64,000 bases of DNA from Rhodosalinus sp041365695 (GTDB lineage Bacteria > Pseudomonadota > Alphaproteobacteria > Rhodobacterales > Rhodobacteraceae): contig NZ_JBGFSJ010000003.1 in NCBI RefSeq assembly GCF_041365695.1, positions 439,379 to 503,378 of the forward strand, read 5' to 3'. Made by a program: the position numbers and the translations under genes. The notes under the pieces were generated by a model. That model did not search any database. It saw only the letters and a program-made list of their open reading frames with translations, and had not been told where the DNA came from. Shown here in pieces: positions 7,617 to 14,428 of this stretch; position 1 is the first letter of the stretch, and each line of letters opens with the position of its first letter.

Positions 7617-9718
7617 TAGGCGCGCCCATAAGCGGCATAGGCGCCCGACCTGCCCGCATGGCCGAGACGCCGCATTCCGGCCGGATCGACCCGGCTCAGC
7701 ACCATCCCCCGCGGCGCGGCGCGCACCAGGCCGAGTTGCCGCAGCCCCTCGTCGAGCTGCTCGCGCGTGGTGCGGTTCCAGCGCACGACGTAAACCACCG
7801 CATCCGCCAGCGGCGCCACCAGCCGCGCATCGGGCACGGCAAGCACGGGCGGCGTGTCGATGATGACGTGATCGTATCGCGTCCGGGCCGCCTCGATCAG
7901 CCGGGCGAAGCCCGGCGCGGCCAGCAGGTCGGCCGCGTCGCCGGTGCGGGGGCCGGCGGGCAGCACGTCGGCACCCAGCGCGGGGTTGGGCCGCGCCGCT
8001 TCCTCCAGGCTCGCGAAGCCGGTCATCACCGCGCCAAGCCCCGCACCGCCCGCGCCGCCCAGATACTGGCCAAGCACGCGGCGGCGAAGGTCACCCTCGA
8101 CCAGAAGGACCCTGCGGCCCAGCCGCGCGAGGTCGTGGGCGAGCGCGACGGCGATCGTGCTCTTGCCCTCTCCGGGGACCGAGGACAGCAGCGCCACGAC
8201 GCGGGGCGGGCGCACCGGATCGGAGAACAGAAGCGAGGTGCGCAGGCTGCGCACCGCCTCGGCGCCCGGAGAGGCGGTCTTTGCCTCGAGATAGGACAGA
8301 AGCCGCGCCCGCCGGCGCACGGGCAGGCAAGGGACTTCGCCGAGGACGGGCGCGCCCGCCGCGCGCCCGAGCTCCTCCGCGGTGCGAAAGCCCTCGCGCG
8401 CGGCGTCCCGTGCAAGGACGAGCGCCCCGCCGGCGACAAGGCCCGCCAGACCGGCCAGTGCCAGAACGACAGCCATCCGGGGCGCGACCTGCTCCGCGCC
8501 TTCGGCAAGCGCGACGATCCGGCTGTCGGGACGCTGCAGGCCGCGCTGCACCGTGGTTTCCTTGAGCCGGGCGAGAAAGCTTTCGTAAAGCACCCGTGTC
8601 GCGTCGAGGTCGCGCGCCATCTGCTCCGCGCGCACGCGATCGGCCGCCTGGCCTTCGCTGCGCTCGGTCAGGCGCGCCTCGGCCTCGGCGAACCGCGCCG
8701 CCGTCGCGCGGGCCTGCGCGGCCTCGGCCTCCGCCGCCTCGGCAAGACGCGCGGCGCGCGCGCGGACCGCGTCCTCCGAGGCGCCCTCCTGGCGCATTTG
8801 TGCCAAGGCACCGGTCTCGGGCGCCTCCGCGCCCTGGGTCACCGCGCGCAGCGACGCCGCACGGGCCGTCGCCTGCGCCGCGGCCGCCGCGGCCTCGGCC
8901 CGCGTCCGGCGGTGCTCGGCCAGCTGGAACGACACCGCCTCGAGCGCCGCGGGCCCGCCAGAGACGTCGCGATCCGCACCCAGCCGCGTCAGCTCGGCCT
9001 CCTGCGCGCGAAGCTCCGCATCGAGTTCCCGCACCCGTCGCGACAGCCAGTCCGCAGCCTCGTCCGTGGCGCGCAGCTTCTGCTCCACCTGCCGCGACAG
9101 GTGCAATTCGGCCAGCGTGTTGACCATCCGCACGGATTTCGCGGCATCCCTCGTCGTCGCGGACAGGGTGAAGACGTAGCTCCGCGGCTGGCCCGCGACG
9201 GTGAGAGCGGCGCCTGCCGCCTCCACCACGCGGCGGCGCGTCTCGCCCTCGCCCGGCGGCGGCGGCACGCGCCCGAGACGGTCGCGCAGGGCGTCGAACA
9301 TGCGCGTCGGCCACCAGCCGGGGGCGGGGCGCAGGTCCGAGTTGAACTCGGGGTCGCCGGAAAGCCCCAGGTCCGCGACAAGCCGGCCGATCAGCGCGGG
9401 AGAGCGGATCGCCTCGAGTTCGGTGTTTATCGCCGCGGTTCCCACGGGAAGCCCGCCCACCACCTGTTCCAGGTCGACCACGCGCGCGCCCTGCACGTCG
9501 AGCGCGAGCGTGGCCGTGGCGCGGTAACGCGGCTCGGCCAGGTAGCCGAGATAGGCCGCCCCGAGTGCCAGCGCGAGGAGCGTCGTCGCAGCCATCGTCC
9601 GCCGCCCGCGCCAGAGCGCGCCCAGACGGTCGGACAGGCCGGGCTCGTCCGGTTCCGGCGCAGCCGCCGGCAGCGTGATGGGGCGCTGGCCCGAGCGGAC
9701 GAACTGAAGCTCCTGCAC
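7604..9718 (-). CDS. Wzc/ExoP-type tyrosine autokinase and chain-length regulator
   Basis: Inner-membrane polysaccharide co-polymerase fused to a BY-kinase, 704 aa. Order: Wzz domain with first membrane segment about residues 42-58, a long alanine-rich coiled coil (about 190-380), second membrane segment near 410-435, then the kinase with Walker A 'SVPGEGKST' (Lys519), Walker A' 'LLVEGDLRRR' and Walker B 'VIIDTPPV'. The C-terminus has four tyrosines (about 694, 697, 701, 702), the autophosphorylation cluster. GTG at 9718 is chosen because GAGGG lies 8 nt upstream and an earlier start would run into the upstream gene. Its last 13 nt overlap the 3' end of the convergent polymerase gene. It controls polymer length and export. 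Confidence 0.92.
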   Translation of the reverse strand: MQELQFVRSGQRPITLPAAAPEPDEPGLSDRLGALWRGRRTMAATTLLALALGAAYLGYLAEPRYRATATLALDVQGARVVDLEQVVGGLPVGTAAINTELEAIRSPALIGRLVADLGLSGDPEFNSDLRPAPGWWPTRMFDALRDRLGRVPPPPGEGETRRRVVEAAGAALTVAGQPRSYVFTLSATTRDAAKSVRMVNTLAELHLSRQVEQKLRATDEAADWLSRRVRELDAELRAQEAELTRLGADRDVSGGPAALEAVSFQLAEHRRTRAEAAAAAAQATARAASLRAVTQGAEAPETGALAQMRQEGASEDAVRARAARLAEAAEAEAAQARATAARFAEAEARLTERSEGQAADRVRAEQMARDLDATRVLYESFLARLKETTVQRGLQRPDSRIVALAEGAEQVAPRMAVVLALAGLAGLVAGGALVLARDAAREGFRTAEELGRAAGAPVLGEVPCLPVRRRARLLSYLEAKTASPGAEAVRSLRTSLLFSDPVRPPRVVALLSSVPGEGKSTIAVALAHDLARLGRRVLLVEGDLRRRVLGQYLGGAGGAGLGAVMTGFASLEEAARPNPALGADVLPAGPRTGDAADLLAAPGFARLIEAARTRYDHVIIDTPPVLAVPDARLVAPLADAVVYVVRWNRTTREQLDEGLRQLGLVRAAPRGMVLSRVDPAGMRRLGHAGRSGAYAAYGRAYYQP

Positions 9719-9729
9719 CGGGCGCGCCC

Positions 9730-10407
9730 TCAGATGCCGCGCGCACGGAGCACGACGAGAAGCGTGCGCCAGACGATCCACGCCTCGAGCCGCCAGCCCG
9801 CCTCGGCGATGTAACGCAGGTCGGCCTCGACCTTGCGACGTACCGCCTCCGGCGTTTCGGCGTAGCCCTCGACCACCTGGGCGAGACCGCTGATGCCCGG
9901 CAGCACCGCATGGCGCGCGCGATAGCCGGGAACCGAGAACAGGTGGCGCCGCGCGTGATCCAGCATGTCGGGACGGGGGCCGATCAGGCTCATCTCGCCC
10001 CGCAGCACGTTCACGACCTGCGGCAGCTCATCGAGACGGGTGCGCCGCAGCAGACCGCCAAGCGGCGTGATGCGATGCCGTTCGGCCGTGGCCAGCGCAC
10101 CCGCGAGGGCGTCCGGCCCGGGCCGCATGGTGCGGAACTTGTAGACACGAAACGGCCGGCAATGGCGTCCCAGCCGTTCCTGCGCGAAAACGAGCGGCCC
10201 GCGGTTCAGGACCAGGTTCAGGCAAAGCAGCAGGGCCGCCACGGTGACCAGAACCGGTAGCAGCATCACGGAAAGCACCAGATCGAAGGCGCGCTTTGCC
10301 CTGCGGAAGGTCGCCCCGGAAGATCCGGACGGCGCAACGCTCACCGCCGTGTCGCAGCCCCGATCCGCCCGCACCCGGTCGGCGTGAAGATATTGTATTG
10401 GCAGCAT
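9730..10407 (-). CDS. Undecaprenyl-phosphate sugar-1-phosphate transferase (ExoY/WcaJ family)
   Basis: Initiates repeat-unit synthesis by moving a sugar-1-phosphate from UDP-sugar to undecaprenyl phosphate at the inner membrane. The 225-aa product has a single hydrophobic hairpin ('FDLVLSVMLLPVLVTVAALLL'), then the family blocks 'QERLGRHCRPFRVYKFRTM', 'RRTRLDELPQVVNVLRGEMS' and 'LIGPRPDM'. It lacks the extra N-terminal membrane helices of long PHPT enzymes, so it resembles ExoY. Start ATG at 10407 has GGAG 8 nt upstream; an earlier ATG at 10446 has none and lies inside a dyad. Its stop is 11 nt before the autokinase start, so the two are probably co-transcribed. Confidence 0.92.
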   Translation of the reverse strand: MLPIQYLHADRVRADRGCDTAVSVAPSGSSGATFRRAKRAFDLVLSVMLLPVLVTVAALLLCLNLVLNRGPLVFAQERLGRHCRPFRVYKFRTMRPGPDALAGALATAERHRITPLGGLLRRTRLDELPQVVNVLRGEMSLIGPRPDMLDHARRHLFSVPGYRARHAVLPGISGLAQVVEGYAETPEAVRRKVEADLRYIAEAGWRLEAWIVWRTLLVVLRARGI

Positions 10408-10445
10408 CGCGGCGCTCCGGTACCATCGGCGGTCTCTCCGGTGCA

Positions 10446-10466
10446 TTAGGGTGCGGTTAACCCTAA
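10446..10466. promoter_or_regulatory. 7-bp dyad upstream of the sugar transferase
   Basis: TTAGGGT, 7 nt, then ACCCTAA: a perfect inverted repeat in the divergent space between the sugar transferase and the SMR gene. It is AT-richer than its surroundings. It could be an operator for the polysaccharide genes; no regulator can be named. Confidence 0.4.
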
Positions 10467-10572
10467 CAAATCGTTAATCGCACCGGTGCAGCCGCGATCC
10501 CCGTTTCGCGTGCGCGTCTCCCGGCCTAGGGTGACGGGCGATTCCCTTTTCGGCCAAGGCGCGGATCACCCC

Positions 10573-10902
10573 ATGCCCTATTTCACGCTCATCCTCGCGG
10601 TGCTGGCCGAAACCATCGGCACCACGGCGCTTCAGGCGAGCCAGCAGTTCACCCGGCTGGTGCCCTCGGTCATCGTGGTCGTGGCCTACGCCACGTCCTT
10701 TTTCCTGCTTGCCCAGGCGCTCAGGTTCTTTCCGGTGGGGATCGCCTACGCGATGTGGTCCGGCCTCGGCATCGTCTTCATCGCACTGATCGGACTTGCG
10801 CTTTTCGGGCAGCGGCTCGACTGGCCCGCCGTGGCCGGGATCGCGCTCATCCTTGCGGGGATCCTGGTGATCAACCTCTTTTCCGACACCGGGCCGCACT
10901 AG
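10573..10902 (+). CDS. SMR-family multidrug/quaternary ammonium transporter
   Basis: A 109-aa, four-helix inner-membrane protein of the small multidrug resistance family (EmrE/QacE/SugE). 'LAVLAETIGTTAL' carries the conserved membrane Glu (Glu13 here, Glu14 in EmrE) that binds protons and cationic substrate. Later segments 'YATSFFLLAQALRFFPVGIAYAMWSGLGIVFI' and 'GIALILAGILVINL' match the family, including the GxAYA.W.G block. It functions as a dimer by proton antiport. It is divergent from the polysaccharide genes and followed 64 nt later by bipA. Exact substrate is unknown. Confidence 0.92.
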   Translation: MPYFTLILAVLAETIGTTALQASQQFTRLVPSVIVVVAYATSFFLLAQALRFFPVGIAYAMWSGLGIVFIALIGLALFGQRLDWPAVAGIALILAGILVINLFSDTGPH

Positions 10903-10966
10903 GGGCTGGCCTTTCCGGGCCCGCGCCCCTATCAGGCCCCGACAACAACTTCCGGACCTCCCCGAC

Positions 10967-12784
10967 ATGGACATTCGCAACATCGCGATCATCGCGCATG
11001 TGGACCACGGCAAGACCACGCTCGTGGACGCGCTCCTGCGCCAGTCCGGCACGTTCCGCGAGAACCAGGCCGTGGCCGAGCGCGCGCTCGATTCCAACGA
11101 TCTCGAACGCGAGCGCGGCATCACCATCCTGGCCAAGGCGACCTCGGTCGACTGGAAGGGCACGCGCATCAACATCGTCGACACGCCCGGCCACGCCGAT
11201 TTCGGCGGCGAGGTGGAACGCATCCTGTCCATGGTCGACGGCGTGGTGCTCCTGGTGGACGCGGCCGAGGGACCGATGCCGCAAACGAAGTTCGTGACCT
11301 CGAAGGCGCTCGCGCTGGGGCTGCGGCCGATCGTCGTGCTCAACAAGGTGGACAAGCCCGCGGCGGAAGCCGATCGCGCGCTCGACGAGGTGTTCGATCT
11401 TTTCGCCAATCTGGGCGCCGACGACGACCAGCTCGATTTCCCGCATCTCTACGCCTCGGGCATCGCGGGCTGGGCCGACACCGAGCTCGACGGTCCGCGC
11501 AAGGATCTGTCCGCGCTTTTCGCGCTCATCGTCAACCACGTGCCGAAGCCGCGCCAGCTGCACCGCGAGGGCGAGGATTTCCGCATGCTCGCCACCACGC
11601 TCGGCGCCGATCCCTTCCTGGGCCGCATCCTGACGGGCCGGGTCGAATCCGGCCGGATCAAGGCGGGCGCGACGGTTCAGGCGATCAGCCGCATGGGCCA
11701 GAAGATCGAGCAGTTCCGCGTCTCGAAGATCATGGCCTTCCGCGGCCTCTCCCAGCAGGAAATCCCCGAGGCCGTGGCGGGCGACATCGTCACGCTCTCG
11801 GGCATGTCGAAGGCGACCGTCTCGGACACGATCTGCGCGCTCGCGGTCGAGGAGCCGCTGCCCGCCCAGCCGATCGACCCGCCCACGATTTCGGTCACCT
11901 TCGGGATCAACGACAGCCCGCTCGCCGGGCGCGACGGCAAGAAGGTGCAGTCCCGCGTGATCCGCGAGCGGCTGATGCGGGAAGCCGAATCGAACGTGGC
12001 GATCCGGGTGAGCGACACGCCGGGCGGCGAGGCGTTCGAGGTCGCCGGCCGGGGCGAGCTTCAGATGGGCGTCCTGATCGAGAACATGCGGCGCGAGGGG
12101 TTCGAGCTCTCGATCTCGCGCCCCCGGGTGCTGATGCGCGAGGAAGACGACACGACGCTCGAGCCCATCGAGGAAGTCACCATCGACGTGGACGACGAGT
12201 ATTCCGGCGCGGTGATCGAGAAGGTGACCGGCCCGCGCAAGGGCGAGATGGTGGAAATGCGCCCCGCGGGCGCGGGAAAGACGCGGATCGTCGCCCATGT
12301 CCCCTCGCGCGGGCTCATCGGCTATCACGGCGAGTTCCTGACCGACACCCGCGGCACCGGCGTCCTGAACCGCGTGTTTCACGGCTGGGCGCCACACAAG
12401 GGCCCGATCCCCGGCCGCAGGGCGGGCGTGCTGATCTCGATGGAGGACGGCGAGGCGGTGGCCTACGCGCTCTGGAACCTCGAGGAGCGCGGGCGGCTTT
12501 TCATCGGCCCGCAGGAGCGCGTCTACCAGGGCATGATCATCGGCGAGCATTCGCGCGAGAACGATCTCGAGGTGAACCCGCTCAAGGGCAAGAAGCTCAC
12601 CAACGTCCGGGCGAGCGGCTCGGACGACGCGGTACGGCTCACGCCGGCCACGCGGCTGACGCTCGAGGAGGCCATCGCCTACATCGACGACGACGAACTC
12701 GTCGAGGTGACGCCGAACGCGATCCGCCTGCGCAAGCGCCACCTCGACCCGCATGAGCGCAAGCGCGCCGCCAAGACCACCTGA
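10967..12784 (+). CDS. typA: Ribosome-associated GTPase BipA/TypA
   Basis: Translational GTPase of 605 aa that binds the 70S ribosome and assists large-subunit assembly and stress adaptation. G1 'AHVDHGKTTL' (residues 11-20), switch II 'DTPGHADFGGEVERI', and G4 'NKVDKP' are intact, followed by domain II, EF-G-like domains III and V and the BipA-specific C-terminal domain ending with lysine/arginine-rich 'RKRHLDPHERKRAAK'. Length equals the family norm. It starts at the ATG that gives the standard 'MDIRNIAIIAHVDHG' terminus. It appears to stand alone after the SMR gene. Confidence 0.97.
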   Translation: MDIRNIAIIAHVDHGKTTLVDALLRQSGTFRENQAVAERALDSNDLERERGITILAKATSVDWKGTRINIVDTPGHADFGGEVERILSMVDGVVLLVDAAEGPMPQTKFVTSKALALGLRPIVVLNKVDKPAAEADRALDEVFDLFANLGADDDQLDFPHLYASGIAGWADTELDGPRKDLSALFALIVNHVPKPRQLHREGEDFRMLATTLGADPFLGRILTGRVESGRIKAGATVQAISRMGQKIEQFRVSKIMAFRGLSQQEIPEAVAGDIVTLSGMSKATVSDTICALAVEEPLPAQPIDPPTISVTFGINDSPLAGRDGKKVQSRVIRERLMREAESNVAIRVSDTPGGEAFEVAGRGELQMGVLIENMRREGFELSISRPRVLMREEDDTTLEPIEEVTIDVDDEYSGAVIEKVTGPRKGEMVEMRPAGAGKTRIVAHVPSRGLIGYHGEFLTDTRGTGVLNRVFHGWAPHKGPIPGRRAGVLISMEDGEAVAYALWNLEERGRLFIGPQERVYQGMIIGEHSRENDLEVNPLKGKKLTNVRASGSDDAVRLTPATRLTLEEAIAYIDDDELVEVTPNAIRLRKRHLDPHERKRAAKTT

Positions 12785-12822
12785 GGCTTGCCGGGCGGGC
12801 GCAGGACGGCCTAGCCTTGCCC

Positions 12823-13511
12823 ATGGGACCGCGCCCGACCCTCGCCGCGCTCGCGATGGCGTTCCTCCTCGCCCCTGCCCCGCTGGCGGGCGGCACCATT
12901 ATTTGCCCGAGCGGTGCCCTTCACCATGGCGAGCCCGGACGCCACGCTGAACGAACACATCTGCCGCGTGGCGGAGGCGGGCGCGGAGCAACTCGAAGCT
13001 TGCGGCCTGCCGATCCGGGCGCCGCTCGTCATCCTCGCGGTGCCGGAGATCGCGCATGGCGACGTTTCCTGCCTCGGCGCCTATGATTGCAACCGGCTGG
13101 AACTCCGCCTCGTGACGCCGGCGGCGCTCGACGCCGCCCTCGCGCCGGACAGCGTGCTGCGCGACATCCCGCGCGAGGCGCTCTTCGACAGCCTCGTGGT
13201 GCATGAACTCGCCCACGCCGCGCTCGCCCGGCAGCCCTGCGCCGCGCCGCCCTGCCTCGCCGAACACGAATACGTCGCCTACGCGATGCAGATGCAGGCC
13301 CTCGCGCCCGAGCACCGCGCCATCGTCACCGCCGCGGCGCGCGGGCTGGACCGCGTGACCGAAGAGCGGCTGAACGAGTTCATCGCCGTCGCCGCGCCGG
13401 ACACCTTCGCCGCCTGGGCGTGGACGCATTTCTCGCGGCCGGGAGAACGGCTGCGGCTTCGTTGCGCGGCTCATCTCCGGAGAGGCGCAGCTCGGGCTCG
13501 ACGCCTACTGA
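12823..13511 (+). pseudogene. DUF6639-like secreted protein, two frameshifts
   Basis: Three partial frames read together as one small secreted protein. Frame 1 starts at 12823 with a signal peptide (GPRPTLAALAMAFLLAPAPLAGG) and 'TIIC'. Near 12904-12908 the reading moves by +1 into 'RAVPFTMASPDATLNEHICR' and on through 'LFDSLVVHELAHAALA', a zincin-like HELAH motif. Near 13440 (a GGG run) it moves again to 'ENGCGFVARLISGEAQLGLDAY' and stops at 13511. Removing one C and one G would restore about 228 codons. The pieces resemble small Rhodobacterales proteins of the DUF6639 type (recall). It is either a real pseudogene or two homopolymer sequencing errors. Confidence 0.65.
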
Positions 13512-13521
13512 ACGCCCCGTC

Positions 13522-14070
13522 TCAGGGCGCGATCAGGATGCGGTCGGCGACGCGCAGGCCGTCCTCGCCGCGCTGCACCACCACGATCTCGCCCGAGCCG
13601 GGCGCGACGCCGGTGAGCGCGCGGATGTTCACGTAATGCGTCACGAGCATCGCCCGCTCGCCTTGGGGGAGCGCGTCGAGGAGCGCCCGCGTGGCCGCCG
13701 TCTGCGCGGCGGGATCGCCGCGTCCGGCGAAGAAGGAATTGAGCGGCGGGCGCTCCGCCAACGTGCCGAGTTCCAGAAGCTCCGCGGTCTCGCGGCAGCG
13801 GCACCACTGGCTGGTCCAGACGTGGTCGAAGACGATGCCCGCCTCGCGCAGCGCCACGCCGATTCGGCGGGCCTGTGCGCGGCCGTCCTCCGAGAGATTG
13901 CGCTGGGTTGCGCAGTCCCCGAGCGTGAAGCCTGCCGGGTCGCCCGTTCCCGGCGCGAGCGCGTGACGCATGAGCGCGACCGCCCCCGGCGCCTTCAGTG
14001 CGGAAAGATCCTGCGCGGCCACGGAGAGCGGCAGACAGATGACCAGCACGGCGGCGATCAAGCGGCGCAT
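13522..14070 (-). CDS. Secreted histidine phosphatase family protein
   Basis: A 182-aa periplasmic protein: signal peptide residues 1-19 ('MRRLIAAVLVICLPLSVAAQ') then a phosphoglycerate-mutase-like fold. The catalytic motif is 'LMRHALAPG', so the usual RHG is RHA (His36); the second His is in 'LVTHYVNIRAL'. 'TSQWCRCRETAELL' corresponds to the conserved S-x-x-x-R-x-x-x-T-A block. It is convergent with the frame-shifted gene, the stops being 10 nt apart. The substrate is unknown; a phosphomonoester or phospholipid-derived phosphate is likely for a periplasmic member. Confidence 0.87.
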   Translation of the reverse strand: MRRLIAAVLVICLPLSVAAQDLSALKAPGAVALMRHALAPGTGDPAGFTLGDCATQRNLSEDGRAQARRIGVALREAGIVFDHVWTSQWCRCRETAELLELGTLAERPPLNSFFAGRGDPAAQTAATRALLDALPQGERAMLVTHYVNIRALTGVAPGSGEIVVVQRGEDGLRVADRILIAP

Positions 14071-14131
14071 CGGGACCCTCCCTTCGCTATCGAGACCTTA
14101 GGACCGGGCGGCCGACCGTCCAGCGGGCGCG

Positions 14132-14428
14132 CTACCCGGTGGTCTCGACGATGAGAAGCTCGCGCTCCGAGGCGCCGCGGGCGTGGCTCAGCGCCTCCTG
14201 GTACTCGGGAGAATGGTAGCACGCCTCGGCCGCCTCGATGGAGGGGAACTTCGCCACGACGTTGCGCGGCCGTTCCTGGCCCTCGAGCTGCACGTAGCGC
14301 TCGCCGCGGGCGATAAACTGCCCGCCATGCTTGGCGATGGCGGGGCCGGCGAGTTCGGCGTATTTCCCGTACGCCTCGGGGTCGGTGACGGTCACATGGG
14401 CGATCCAGAGCGCGGGCATGGCCGTCAT
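14132..14428 (-). CDS. DUF1330 family protein
   Basis: A 98-aa ferredoxin-like-fold protein of the DUF1330 family ('ALWIAHVTVTDPEAYGKYAELAGPAI', then 'YVQLEGQERPRNVVAKFPSIEAAEACYHSPEYQEAL'). Function of the family is not established. Its ATG at 14428 overlaps the alaS stop (ATGA, 14425-14428), so it is translationally coupled to alaS. An ATG at 14419 is also possible. Confidence 0.9.
   Translation of the reverse strand: MTAMPALWIAHVTVTDPEAYGKYAELAGPAIAKHGGQFIARGERYVQLEGQERPRNVVAKFPSIEAAEACYHSPEYQEALSHARGASERELLIVETTG

Noticed and set aside
6485..9814. A 1109-codon open frame on the plus strand opposite the autokinase gene
   Set aside because: It is a high-GC antisense frame; its product is Arg/Gly/Ala-rich with no motifs, while the opposite strand encodes a complete Wzc-type kinase.
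13522..14070. RHA instead of RHG in the histidine phosphatase as a sign of a dead enzyme
   Set aside because: The Arg and catalytic His are kept and the third position varies in the superfamily, so loss of function is not supported.
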